Shown: positions 48,840 through 61,157, numbered from the stretch's first letter. The stretch is DNA of 64,000 bases from Amaurobius ferox (GCA_951213105.1 OX578136.1:72398730-72462729), one strand, 5' to 3'. Notes: a model not told the origin generated them from the sequence alone. Numbers and translations: made by a program.

Positions 48840-51180
48840 TCTGAAAAAACTGAATTTTTTAAAAATGTTCAGTAGTGGTGCTCCATACCAAAACGTTCGG
48901 AAAGTGAAATGATAGAAAAAATACTTCGTGATGAGATACAGACTTCAAATTTGTATGTGGGTATATTAGTAGTTCAAAAGGAAGAAACTGTGTAATATTT
49001 ATATTTTCCAAATTTTGCTACTTTAGGGTGTGCCACATAAGAAAAATATTCGATTTCCCTAATCAATGGGAAACATGTCAAAGGATGGAGGCTTGGCATG
49101 TGGTATATTGACCAATCATTTAATGAAAACCGCAAATTGAAAAGAGTTTTTCAAATATGTTCGGATAGGAGGGAGACGTGCTCCACTCCAAAACGTTCGA
49201 AAGCTGAAATTACAGAATAATATATTTCGCGATGAGCTAGATACTTTAAAAGATACTTTAATTTTAGTGTGAGAGTAAATATTTTGAAAGTAAGAAAGTC
49301 TGAACTTTCTACTTTCCAATACATGCTACTTTAGGGGTGCCAGACTCCGAAATGTTAGATTTGCGAAATAAATGAGAAACGCATTTTCAAGGGAGATATC
49401 GACTTAGGATTGGATTAACTAGTGAACGAGTTAATAATACTATTAAACACACATAAAATTTCACATTTTTCAGAAATGTTTAGAAGAGGGAGTATAATAC
49501 ACAAAAACATTCGAAAGGTAAAGCGGTCGAAAAACATTCTTCGTGATAAGATATATAATTTAAATTGGATGGAACAGTAGATTGTTCGAAAGTAAAAAAA
49601 AAACGTACAATTTAATTTTCCGAATATTTGCTGCTTTAGGGGTGTCGCACACCAAAATGCTCGATTTCAAGAACATCTGAGAAATACCTTATTTTATGTG
49701 AGATATTGACTTGAAATTTGATACATGGGTCAATCGCACAATTAAAGAAAAATCAAATTTTTCAAAACTGTTCAATAGCGGAAGTACTCCACGCTAAAAC
49801 ATTCGAAAGGTGAAATGGTAGACAAACGCTCATCGCGATGATGCTTTAAGCGCGGTGTAAGAGATTGTAGATGTATATGTAGATTGTTCGAAAGGAAAAA
49901 ATTGTACAATATTATTTTTTAAATATTTGCTAAATTAAGGTGTGCAGCATACCAAAATATTCATGTTGTGGAATAACTGAAAAATACCTTCTTTTAAATG
50001 AAATATTGACTCGAAATTCGATACAGGGGTTAATCATACAATTAAAGATAAATCAGGTTTTTCCAAAATGACCAGTAGAGGTAGTATCCCACACAAAGAT
50101 ATACAAAAGGTGAAATGGTAGACGAGCATGCTAATAAAGGATTTAAATGTGAAGTAAGAGGAGATTGTTCGAAAGGAAGAAAGTGTACAATATCATTTTA
50201 AAAATATTTGCTAATTTAAGGGATGCCGTGCACTAAAATTTTCTATTTGTGGATAAAATGTGAAACGCATTCCTTTAAGTGAGATAGAAATTTTAAATTT
50301 ATACGCGGTCAATCGTATTATTAAATACCCTAGAACAGTGTTCTTCAACCTGTGTTCTGCGGAACCCTAGGGTTCCACTCAAACGCTTTAGGGGTTCCGC
50401 GAGTCGATACTACAATTCGTTGTTTGTGTTTTGTTTTTCTTTGTTTTCAATTTCATATGACATATATATGTATAATACAAATACTTTATATGAAATATTT
50501 ATCTTCTTGTTTGAATTAATGCAAATGTATATCTTATATAAAGTTTTTATAACAAAGGCAGATACGCACCTTGTTCATAACATGTAATACGTAATATGAC
50601 ACATCCCCCCTAAAATCAAATCTGGGTGTGCTACTGAACGAAGGGTTCCATAAAAAAAATATCTCAAAAAAAGGGTTCCGCGAGATGACAAAGGTTGAAA
50701 AACACTGCCCTAGAAAATTCAATGGAGGGAGGGGGTCTCCACACCGAAACGTTCGACATATAAAATGATAGAAAACATAATTCGCGTGAGGTACACTCTA
50801 GAAATGTAGTTCAAAGGCAGGTTTTCAATATTTGTTACTTTAGGGATGCTGCACACAAAAATATTCAATTTACAAAAATAAAAAAAAATGCTTTGTTTAA
50901 GCGAAATAGAACTCTGATACATGGGTGAGTAATTTGGTAAGACACATTATAAAAAATTATTTTTTTTAAAATTCAAATTTGAAGAATATATTATGCTGCA
51001 GACAAAACGTTCGAAATATAGACTGATTGTAAAAAGCACTTGGCAGAGCGATAAAAACATGAATTTGGGTAACGGTATGGGTCGTATATTGAAAAATAGA
51101 AAGAAAATTGGTGCCTGGTAAAATTTTGTATTTTAGGAGTTGTGGTGCACTCTGAAATCTTCGATTGGTCGAATTAAAGA
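48840..51180 (+). repeat. ~295-bp satellite-like tandem array, about 7-8 units
   Basis: The word CAAAACGTTCGAAAG and its variants recurs at about 48891, 49190, 49502, 49797, 50094, 50742 and 51004. Each unit also has GATGAGATA-like, GTTCGAAAGGAAGAAA-like, TTTGCTACTTTAGGGGTGCC-like and GACTTGAAATTTGATAC-like words. Spacing is 295-312 bp, except where the hAT MITE at 50336-50707 is inserted; subtracting it leaves about 270 bp. Units are 70-80% alike by eye. The frames at 49116-49319, 50719-50922 and 51140-51325 are in this array. Confidence 0.85.
50336..50707. mobile_element. hAT-type MITE with perfect 8-bp target duplication
   Basis: 372 bp bounded by the duplicated CCCTAGAA (50328-50335 and 50708-50715). 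Terminal inverted repeats: left CAGTGTTCTTCAACCTGTG, right (reverse complement) CAGTGTTTTTCAACCTTTG. Subterminal GGGTTCC/GGAACCC words with GCGGAACCC and GGGTTCCGCG are typical of hAT elements, which make 8-bp duplications. No transposase. It sits inside the 295-bp array. Confidence 0.92.
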
Positions 51181-51460
51181 GAAATATCCTGTTTTAAATG
51201 TAATTGATATTGTAAATTGGGTCAGAGGGGTGAACAGTTTAAAAGATCCTGCTGCTAAAACCAAATTACTTAAAAATCTACAATCTTCGGGGTGTGCCTA
51301 TTTTGAGGCCGAAAATTTTCAATGAAGATTCAGCTTGTTTTTATATCTAATACATCAACAGAAATTCATTTGTAAAATAATCATAATATTGTTTGTTCTT
51401 AAACAACTTTAAATTTGTGATACATTATTAGATTTAGCTGTTGATATTGCAATGCATCTG

Positions 51461-51630
51461 TGCGGCTGCTCTTGCGTCACTCGCTGCTGCAAAGGACATC
51501 CCCGATTTTACCTTCAGGCCCAAAAAGTTGTTTTGAGCCTAACGGTATAACAAGGGATAAGCAAGCTCCTGGTTCTGAGTTCGAGCCTATCCCCCACCAT
51601 AGGGGATCTGAGACCCCCACAATGGCGACC
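51461..51630. repeat. GC-rich module, copy 1 (possible SINE)
   Basis: Contains CTCTTGCGTCACTCGCTGCT, GATAAGCAAGCTCCTGGTTC and GAGTTCGAGCCTATCCCCCA. The last includes a polymerase III B-box-like word readable on either strand. A second copy lies at 51911-52080 at roughly 75% identity. The 97-codon plus frame 51460-51753 runs over it. Confidence 0.5.
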
Positions 51631-51910
51631 ATAGATATACAACGAGCAAGCAAACTTCTCTCTCCAACGATCTCATTCCTCTATCATGAGATGGCAGCAC
51701 TACAGATGACGCACACTTCCATTCCTTCTCGCTCTCCTGATGACTACGACTGATATCACTCAGACGTACGCTTGAAGTGCGGCATACTTTACCGGTTATT
51801 AAATCTCCAGACAGAATTTCGGCACTGGATCGCGACACGAGTTTTCGGGGTGCCCCCCCCCCCCTCCTAACCGAAATTCGACAGAGTTTCTCACCAGGGA
51901 GGTGAGTGTG
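51631..51910. other. GC-rich spacer between the two modules
   Basis: Reads like part of an older element (GAATTTCGGCACTGGATCGC, then a run of C at 51849-51863, then ACCGAAATTCGACAGAG). The words AATTTCGG and CCGAAATT are inverted around the C run. The 115-codon minus frame 51587-51934 spans it without recognisable features. Confidence 0.35.
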
Positions 51911-52080
51911 TAGGGCTACTCTTGCGTCACTCACTGCTACGAAGGATGTCCCTGATTATACTTTCGGACTCGAAGAATTTTTTGGGGTCTAACAATATAG
52001 CGAGGAATCAGCAAGTTCCTGGTTCCGAGTTCGAACCTATTCCCCACCATCGGAGATCTACGTCCCCCACACATCCCACT
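51911..52080. repeat. GC-rich module, copy 2 (possible SINE)
   Basis: CTCTTGCGTCACTCACTGCT, GAATCAGCAAGTTCCTGGTT and GAGTTCGAACCTATTCCCCA correspond in order to copy 1, about 450 bp away in the same orientation. The minus-strand word GGTTCGAACTC is a good B box. Confidence 0.5.
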
Positions 52081-52757
52081 GTAAAAAAATTAAAATGCCA
52101 GTTTAAGATTACGAAACTTCCATCTTTCCGCAAGCCATCGTTTGTAAAGAGCCAATAGCAAGAGAATAATTCTCGTAGCAGCAAGAAAACATATTTTTAT
52201 CACATCAAAGTTTAGTTACAGCAGATACCGCTGAGTTCAATAATGCTTTTAGATTTGGTCTCAAGATCATTTTCATTATCCACATCCAATGTTGATTTAA
52301 AAGTTTTTATCCGATAATTAAATAGAATCAAAAGCAGGAGATGAACAAAATGATTTTATTCGCCTCCTGTAAACTTGCAAAATCAGACAAGCGACCTAAC
52401 AATCAACAACGATATAAGGGCATTTAATAACGCATAGATCACTCTCGTTACATATAAATTCCTTATTATTGCAAATTTTGAAACGGTATAAATTTATTTT
52501 AATAAAAAGCGATTTTCACGCAAAATTTATTCAAAAATCTCATGTCTGATTTCTGACACAGGCTTGCAATTTTGCAGAAAAATTAAGTCATAGAAAAACT
52601 CGTAATTGTTTTTATTATTGAGAATATCGACATTTTTATACAGAAACGTATGTGTTATACGTATAAGACTCGTATAAGTATGTTATACGTATAAGTATGT
52701 TATGCATATAAGTATGTGTTATACGTATAAGAAAGTAATGCACATATAAGACGTATA
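52081..52757. other. AT-rich interval
   Basis: Includes a short TATACGTATAAG repeat cluster at about 52650-52740. Nothing else seen. Confidence 0.45.
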
Positions 52758-53461
52758 TTACTTTCCCTATTATACTTGGTAATGTATAGGGAGATATTGG
52801 AATCGTGTCAAAAACCACAACTCGAGTTCTTTACAGATCTATGCGTTTCGAGCATTCTAAAACCCGAAAGACTTTTTCCAGAGTGACGACTACGAGAGTG
52901 CATTTTTGCAATCTGTATATATGTGTGTCTATCTGTGCAACGTATATATCTACACTAACTGAAAAGCTAATTGAGTTTACTGACTAACTGAAAAGCTAAT
53001 TGAGTTTACAAAATTTAGTAGGTAGATAAATCACTCCTGGGATATCGCGGTGCTGATTAGATTTTGATAAAATTATAAAACCCTGTCTCTTTTTGTCGAA
53101 ATAGCTCACAGTTGTCGAAATCTCAAATAAATGACTAAATTTGCTGACATATATTCAATAAATAATTTTTTCTCGCGTATGATTTTACAACACAGTGAGT
53201 GAGACTAACCATATGACTTTAGAATGACTCGCGCTCGAGATAGTTTGGTTTTTAGAATTTCGAGGGACTTGAAACGTTTAAAAAGACATTAAGTTGCCGA
53301 ATGAAATGATGATGCACTAAAATGTAAATTGGATATAATACTAGAAAATTATATATGTAATTTCCGCAATTAAACTCAATTTAATACATCATGAAATATA
53401 AAATAATACATGAATTTGAGTCTGTAGGAAAAGTCATGTACTGCCCCCATCATACTTTTTT
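52758..53461 (+). mobile_element. HINE-A repeat, complete diverged copy
   Basis: Starts TTACTTTCCCTATTATACTT with partner AATGTATAGGGAGATATTGG, then GTGTCAAAAACCACAACTCG, a weak GTGT block, CTAATTGAGTTTAC (duplicated locally at 52967-53007), and ends GGAAAAGTCATGTACTGCCC CCATCATACTTTTTT. The 60-codon plus frame 52805-52987 is repeat sequence. Confidence 0.65.
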
Positions 53462-54494
53462 ATAGTATGACGATTTTGGAACTTATTGTATCGTATCGAA
53501 TTATCTGTGTGCTGTCGCATTTATAAATGCAATATTCAACCTGTGAGATAAAATAGAGACCAAAAATCTATTATAACTTTGTACAAGTAAAATAACAGTA
53601 CAGGCGAGTGGTAATGAATAGTTCAGAGTACATTCTATCAAATATGATATTAATTCATACATTAATTTATGAGAAATAAATAAAAATGGATTTCAGGCGC
53701 AATCTTATGGAAGGCTAAAAAGCCGCTTCTGGCTAATCCGAAGAAGCAACGTCATCAAACGGGGGGGGGGGGGGGGCAATTCTACACCCAATCAGGACTA
53801 ACCCATAAACTACCTGAACTGATGAGGGAACTAGCATCACAAATCAGGATACTTGCGTCTTGAAGGAAAGCGTTTCTCCATAAATCGGAGTGCAAGAAAA
53901 GTTTACTTCACAAAAAGAGAGGAAAAGATGTGGCAGTTGAGAAAGGACTTTTCATTAGAGCAGTGGTCTGAAACGAACTCAATAATGTTAAAATAGTGTG
54001 TGTTTGAAAGCCAGACTAAAACCCTTTCAATGCATAAATGGTGTCAGCGCGTGTCTCATGCAGTATGGAGGTGTTTGTGCAATTCTATATGTTCGTGAGT
54101 CGCTTAATACAAAAATTGATTTCGACCTACTAATGTCTAGCACCACACTGATCTCAAGTCTCACATTGCTTGAGAAATATATAGAATATCATTGAAATTA
54201 ATAATTATTTCCTAAACTAAATTTTAAATCGAAAAACGGTTTATATCGGTGTGTTTCCCTAATATTTCTCTGCAAATGTATAAAATTTCATATTTTCTTA
54301 TGCTATAGATTTTGCAGTACGTGACACAGGAACTTGAGGAACATAAAATTTGTCAAACCGCAGCGGCGGTGGTGTCAGCTATTTTATTTTAATATAGAGA
54401 GATAACACGCATGCTTTTGCAATAAAATAGTAATTCTGCAAACAATTAAAATAAAAAAATTACTAAAGACTCTTTAATGATTATCTGAATTAAC
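53462..54494. other. Unique interval with a 16-G run
   Basis: A run of 16 G lies at 53761-53776 in a somewhat GC-richer stretch. The 65-codon plus frame 53998-54195 is not recognised. No RNA gene seen. Confidence 0.4.
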
Positions 54495-54658
54495 TTTATG
54501 TGGTGAGGTGGATTTTACACATACACTTAAATACATTACCGATACTCACCAAATAGTCCCACCAGGCTCAAGCGCGTTAAAGTATAGTGGGGTCCGATTG
54601 GACCTAAGTACATTGCGTTTGCTGAAACAATTAATCACTCCCTTTTTTGTGGCCACTT
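54495..54658. repeat. 164-bp direct repeat, left copy (LTR-like)
   Basis: TTTATGTGGTGAGGTGGATT to CTTTTTTGTGGCCACTT. Identical, base for base as far as I can read, to 56904-57067. Read from TGTGG to GGCCA it has TG..CA ends like an LTR. See the interior entry. Confidence 0.9.
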
Positions 54659-56903
54659 TTTGATTGTTTACCTATTTTGATTGTATACCTTTGAATGTAA
54701 ACCTTTTAAAACATCCGTTGTCATGATTTTAAAATATTTTGCAGCAATATCAACGATCTGAACACCCTAATTCAATGCAAGTCATCAAGGCCGCCCGGTT
54801 TGTATATGGTGGAGTATTTCTTTGTTGTTATTGTTCTATACATATATATATCTATATTTTATTTCATTTACTTATTTTGTTATTTTTGATTACTGATTAT
54901 TTTTTTTGTTATTTAAATTTACTTGCGAGCTAGCCCCCCCCCCCCTTTTTTTTGAAGTTGCAACTGGCCGACTGCCATTCACTACTCTTATGTATATCAT
55001 TATATCTGTTTATATCTGTTTTGAATATATATTATCCGACCCTATAAATTTTTCAGCGATACCTTCAGCCATATATGATATCCAGATGGACGCTCTTCAC
55101 CTGAGGACTCTGCCACCCCTAACTTTGAAAACAGGTCGTATTTTCTTTTATTTAGTTATTTGTTATCCTTTATTCTGTGATTTATTTATTTATTATTTTA
55201 TTTATTGTTAATTCTACCCTGTATTTGAAAATTATATGTATTATTATTTTTTATGTAATTGAAAATTTTCTTTATTGTTGTCCGTTCATTTATTTACTAT
55301 TTACTTGCATAAAAGGGACAGGAATCTATAACTTTAAATTTTTATTTTTTTTTTTTGCTGTACTGCTACTTGATGAACCGCTGATAATTTTCATAAAATG
55401 GGCTGGCGCTAAGACTTTTACGTTGTACTGCGTTGATACTTATTTATACGCTACTGATAACCGTTGATACTTTCATATTGTTTCTTTTTTTCTTTTTTTT
55501 TTTTGTTGCATAAAATTAATAATTTAAATATTTCAATCCGCTGGACTTGCCTTCCTCCAGACAATTTTGCCCGAAGTTTTATTTTATTTGCGATTTTGTT
55601 GAGTACCGTGCATTTGGCGAACTATTATACCCATCCTCACACTAATTCTTACATACTACAGAGTTTTCCTCAACACTACAGTTTACACAATATACAATAC
55701 ATAATATACAATACACAATACATACAATACTAATCATATACTTTTGCTGCCCTATGTTTTGCACATATTGTGGCACTGTGCTATTTGTAACACACTTGTG
55801 CTGTCTATTTACTTATTTATAACTTAATTTTAAAAGTTGCTCTATCAACATAAATTTTCTATTATTATAATTATATTTATTTTCTTTACATTAACACAAA
55901 ATTATCTATTTGTAGACTACCTTTCAATTTATTTTTACATTTACTGTAGACTACCAAAATTATTTCAAAATGCTTTCCAATTTAATTTCAAAATTATTGT
56001 AGGATACTAAATATTTGATAATACTATCTAATTTACTTTTAAAATCATTATAGACTGCTACAAATATTGTAAAATACTTTTCAATTAATTTTAACTTTAT
56101 TGTAGAATCGTTAAAACAATATTACAGAATACCTTCTAAAATAATTCTATAACTATTGTAGACTACTAAAAAAAAAAATTTTTTTTTGCAGAATATTTTC
56201 TTAATTAATTTTAATATTATTGTAGAATCTTACACATATTGTAAAACCCTTCCAATTTATTTTAACATTCACTGGCTCTACACCTTGTGCTGCATTTATT
56301 TGCATACACTTACTATTTATTTCTGCTCTTTAATATTTTAATTTTTTCCATTTACTTTAGCAGACTATTTTAATTGTTTTTACTTTTTCTATTATTTTAT
56401 TTCACTTAACTAATCACTGAATTTGCTAGTCCAATTCTATACATAATGAATCACTTTAAGTTAATCCTTATTTTCTGTTGCTCTTAATTTGTAATTTGAA
56501 AATATTACAGTTATAGCCTTACGCTTTCCACAAACTGATTTAAATTTGCACACACATAATATATTTTTATACACAATATTTCCAAAGACGAAACACACTC
56601 TTTACCACAGTTATTCACATATTTTGTACATCCTATCTCTGTATATAATTTTATACAGCATTTATTTTACTTAACTTCTTTTTTTTTTTTTTTTTTGATT
56701 ACTTGCGTTGATAATTTATTTAAGTACACCCCGTCTATCCTTTACACACTAACAGTATATATTTAAAAATCAACTTCAGTATCTTCAGTATTTTCAGTAT
56801 TTGGCCCGCAATTTTGGCTAAGCCTCCCACACTACAGTTAATCTCTAGCAAAAGCCCGTGGTTCGTTTCCGAACGACACGGCACCAAGTACGCGTCCCCG
56901 TGG
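54659..56903. other. Non-coding T-rich interior between identical repeats
   Basis: About 2.25 kb. It has strong strand asymmetry (T-rich on plus) with long T runs (55343-55356, 55492-55504, 56681-56696) and repeated TTATTGTAGA(C/A)T-like words every 60-130 bp between 55900 and 56240. Plus frames at 54739-54933, 54906-55211, 55177-55467 and 55464-55733 are low-complexity. A GC-rich 3' part (56800-56903) reads on the minus strand TTGGTGCCGTGTCGTTCGG, which resembles a retroviral primer-binding site 14-20 bases from the repeat. Could be a non-autonomous LTR element (minus orientation). Confidence 0.35.
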
Positions 56904-57067
56904 TTTATGTGGTGAGGTGGATTTTACACATACACTTAAATACATTACCGATACTCACCAAATAGTCCCACCAGGCTCAAGCGCGTTAAAGTATAGTGGG
57001 GTCCGATTGGACCTAAGTACATTGCGTTTGCTGAAACAATTAATCACTCCCTTTTTTGTGGCCACTT
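56904..57067. repeat. 164-bp direct repeat, right copy (LTR-like)
   Basis: Identical to 54495-54658, offset 2409 bp. The flanks differ immediately (CCCCGTGG before, AACAATTT after, against TTAAC before and TTTGATTG after on the left). No matching short target duplication was found around the pair. Confidence 0.9.
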
Positions 57068-59818
57068 AACAATTTATTTACAAAACACATGAAATCTCAA
57101 TTCAAACATTAAATACAAAATACACAATTACAAATGAGTTCCCAATTTACCCAAGCTTGACCTCAGGGGTGCACAGTTTATTTTGCATATTTATCTTATT
57201 TATCATCCAGACTTGTAATTAATTACATTTGTTAAGAAAACAATATATATATATTCAATTTTGCAAATCTCCCATTTAGCATAACTTTGCCATTACACTA
57301 TTAGCTCACACAAATTAAGCTTAAACATTCATATACACATTTTAAATCAATATCTAATTCTCATACCTTCATTACATACGAACTCCACTGAGTGCTGTAG
57401 CTGACCTCTGCACCGTAATGGGTGGCACGCTTAATTGAAGTTTGGTTCATTTATTTGAATAGTTCATGGAAAACACTACCAATCTGAGAAAACACGGTTG
57501 CGTATCATCAGGTGACGAAAACTTTTGCCAAGTATTATTTTGGAAATGGGCACACTGTCCACTTTCCTTCTCCTCCTCTCACTTTGGCTTGGTCCCAGTG
57601 GATCTTGTGAGATCTACGTACAGGCCTTTGCCTAAAGAGTGGAGATCAGATACTTTATGTGTAGAGATTGGCTGCTGCTTAGGAGCTCTGGATTGATGCT
57701 CCGCAAATATTCCGTACACACAGTATTACAGTTACCACGGCTTAAATGCAGCTAATGGAGCAAAAGGTACTACACTGCGCCGTTTTGGAGGCAGAGCTGT
57801 TGCACTGCAACCACAAAAACAATGACGAGAAGCTCCACTTCGTAGGTGGTCTGCTGCTTAGGAGCCCGGGATAGGTACCCCTACAAGACTCAGTCCACGT
57901 ACTTTCGTAGTGATGATTTGGCTAAAAATAGTCGAAACCGTTCTAAAATAGCTGTGACTAAGCCCTGTCACAGCTGCAAATAAACAGAAAGCTGTTTCTG
58001 GAGAAATATATATGCTACTCTAGAGTCTGTTACCCCTGGTTAGGTAACATGCGCCGGTTCAGTGAAACTTGTAGAAACTGCCGCACGACAAGTGCCGTCA
58101 AGGCCGCCTACGTCGTTGCAGGGATGCGTTCCTCGCACAGGTGCTCAAAGGAACCCAGGAGACCTTTCTCCATCAAACATCAGATTGCGTCTGAACTTTT
58201 TTTCAAATTTCTAAAACTTCCAGAATTTTAAAAGAAGGGGAGCGACAAAAACAGGGAGGAAGTCCCCCACTTCCCATTCGCTGTTTCCCAAAACGCAATA
58301 AAAAAAAGGCGGTCCAAAAATGCTTCACACCATTGGTTTTTGAAGCGACGCTTATTTTTATGCGCTCCACTCAAACACAAGAACCAGAGGGCTTCCAAAA
58401 CCCGAGGTGGTCCAGAGAACCGGAGCCCGACGTGAGCCACACCTGACAGGGCTATAAATTTTCAGAGATTTGTAGCTCAACTTTGACATTTATTCTGCAA
58501 TTAATTCTCCGAACATTTACAATCCATGTCAGTGAGCACACAACCCAACGGCGCCAAAAATCACAATTCCGTCTGTGCAAAGGCCTAGCTATAAACATAA
58601 ATCACAAACATTGTATGCATTTCACTTACATTACATCTTCCCTTTTTCCCAGGGTTACGTATCAAAATATGTGATTATCATATCACACTTTACAGTAATG
58701 ATAATTAGTCATTCTCTCTGGAAGAAATTTGGAGGATTATTCACAATGAAGTTCTTTAAGGAGCAGTTTGAAAACTAATTTAACACCACATTTATTTATA
58801 ATAAACATTTTATTTACTCCAAAAAATGTTGACATTTTTCAGCATTACTAATTGGACTTCTTTCAAATTTATTTTGGTGTTATTATGATAAGTATACTAT
58901 ATATTACATTTTATCTACATCAGTTTTAACGGAAATATTAATATTCTCTTTCACCTTTTAAAATAATAGTATGACATTTCAAAGGAACATACTGTTTTAA
59001 AGAAAAATATGTCGGATTTATTTTACACGTTTAAAAATTATTTAAATTTTATATTGGTTATGCATGCAAATATATCATATAATTAATTTATGGAAATATC
59101 GCTTGTAAAAAAAGGATATTTTATATCTACATCACAATGAAACTCAATTACCAGTGCTACATATTTCATAAATTAGATTTAATTTTATGAAAAGCAATAT
59201 ACCTAATTTTATGATGATTGATTTCGTACCATTAAAAACATGTGTAAATAAAAACATTTTGAAACTATAATTCTATTAAAGGGGAAATTTCTTAATATTA
59301 AATCGCGTTTAGTCGTATATATCATATTAAATTGTCACACTAAAAATAATACACTGCAGTTCAGGTTTTATTTCATTGAGTTCGTGTATTTTAATTAATT
59401 TTATTCCACATTTATCTTAGCGTACATCGTATGTGTGTATTTGTATAGGGTGTCATAAAAAGAATGTTACTATTTCGTTTTTCAATATATTAATTAAACA
59501 ATAAATAAATATATACGTAGATAAATATATGTATATACCACAAGAAACTCTAATGGCATTTTTCTGATTAGAGTTTTTTATGATTATAAATTGAATTATT
59601 TTGCTTGTGATGGATGTAACAATATTGCTTTTCAATTATTCTACATTAAATCATCTATAATTATTATTTTCATCTTGTTTATATATTGTACTAGCGCAGT
59701 AAGTAGATGTAGTATTAATACTACAGTTTTTTAATATATTTGCAATGTTAAACTTACTATTCATATGCTTGGTATATTATATTTAAAATCTTTGATCATT
59801 TATATATATATATATATG
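57068..59818. other. Mixed interval with a GC-rich non-coding block
   Basis: 57380-58640 is clearly GC-richer than the flanks. It repeats CTGCTGCTTAGGAGC at about 57670 and 57850, holds two hairpins (57950-57997), and on the minus strand shows TTTTTGGCGCCGTTGGGTTG (58557-58538), a primer-binding-site-like word. Frames at 57466-57696, 58049-58231 and 58228-58440 are not recognised. It may be LTR-retroelement leader sequence. 58700-59818 is AT-rich with nothing seen. Confidence 0.35.
57950..57997. other. Two adjacent perfect hairpins
   Basis: AGCTGTGAC (57950-57958) pairs with GTCACAGCT (57967-57975) across an 8-base loop. Six bases later AAACAG (57982-57987) pairs with CTGTTT (57992-57997) across AAAG. 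A structured RNA element or a chance palindrome pair. Confidence 0.55.
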
Positions 59819-59820
59819 TA

Positions 59821-60120
59821 CACTCATGTCCACAGTTAAGCCTAGTTGCTGTTTATGTAAAAATTTGAGGAAATCTACATCGGAATGTAAGGAAACGCGG
59901 TATGCGAGTGTAATAGGGTTATAGAAGAAGAAAACTTTGCAAAACAAGGGTAATAACGACTTTTATTATCCGAAGAAAAGGGTTGAAAAAAAAATGGTCC
60001 CAATACGAGCGTGTGCCCAATATCTCAGTGAAACAGAATGATTAAGACAATGTAATGCTTCAGTTTAATACGGTGTGTGGTAACCTCGGGTAGCCATGCA
60101 TGTTGCGCAAAGATTTAACA
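59821..60120 (-). mobile_element. Tc1-like element, 3' end only
   Basis: TA at 59819-59820, then CACTCATGTCCACAGTTAAG, a Tc1-type terminus. On the minus strand near 60103-60065 the frame reads CMATRGYHTPY and stops, matching the short conserved C-terminal tail of Tc1 transposases (a 'RGGHTRY'-type end). The rest of the transposase is gone; the fragment abuts HINE-B at about 60120. Confidence 0.55.
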
Positions 60121-61157
60121 TACTTTCGATGTGGGTTCTTATAGTCTACTCTTATGTTCTTTTCAAGATATTGAACTCAATTAGTCGTCATTTCGTTGAT
60201 TTAGCGACGATTTCATCAATTTGGTGAATTTTTATCAATTGGGTGACATCTTCGTCAATTTTGCGACATCTTCGTCAATTTGGCAACATTTGAAAAGTCA
60301 GCAAGTTGGAGATATTCCAACAAATTCTTCAGCAAAATATTGCCAAACTTTACAGACGTAAAAATAGATTATTCTTATAGAATATACTTATATTCTTTCC
60401 AAGATATTGAATTTTCGTCAATTAGTCGTATGTTTCATTGATTTAGTGTCATTATTATCAATTTGGGGATATTTTCGTTAATTTAGCAACATTTAAAAAA
60501 TTTGCCAAGTTGGTGAAATTTCGCGAAGTTCGTCGCCGAAATTTCTCCAAGCGTTATGGACGGAGAAATAGTTATTCTTATAGGAGATAAATGACTATTA
60601 GCGTTCAAGTGCAAAAATATTTCCCAAAATATATTTTCTTATAAATGGGACGAGCTAAATCTACAAGAATGATGTCACCAAATTTATTGCATGATATTAC
60701 ATATGAAAAGTGAACATATTTCACAATAGTCAATATATATTTTTTATTTTATGTGATTTTTTGAAACATTTATTGCGAAATATCTCGATTATAATATATC
60801 GATATCAAATTTATTTGTGCAATATCTCGAGAACGGTTTATGCTAGGGTTCTAAAGTTTATATCAATCATTTTCTAAGGAAAAATTACATAATAAATGAC
60901 TATTTGCGTAACTTTATTTAATGTTTTGATTTTTGGATGACTTTTTCAAAATTTCACTCCAAAATTTAGGGGGCTTCTGAACATTCGATTGCATTTAAAA
61001 CAATAGGCTTCCAGTATTCACGGATTTTAATTTTTGTAGCAAATTTCGTTGGAATCGCTCCATTCGTTCATGAGATATCGTATCCACAGTCTCACTGACA
61101 CACACACAGATATCACCTCAAAAACGTTTGATTCTTATTCAAATATGCTTGAAACGT
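60121..61157 (-). mobile_element. HINE-B repeat, interrupted by BEL/Pao
   Basis: Minus-strand copy with at least two internal units (GTCGCCGAAATTTCTCCAAG at 60530-60549 and the unit at 60180-60370), GCAATATCTCGAGAACGG (60820-60837), CATTCGTTCATGAGATATCG (61062-61081), a CA run and ATGCTTGAAACGTG at 61145-61158. There the family sequence breaks, where ..CTTTCCCGTCGG.. would be expected, and the LTR of the next element begins. Its 3' terminus is also missing. Confidence 0.7.

Noticed and set aside
51587..51934. 115-codon minus frame, fairly GC-rich and protein-like
   Set aside because: Runs over the two duplicated modules and the C run; the matching plus frame 51460-51753 is equally open, so neither is convincing.
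58228..58440. 70-codon minus frame in the GC-rich block
   Set aside because: No conserved motif; GC-rich DNA is open by chance and the block has better support as non-coding element sequence.
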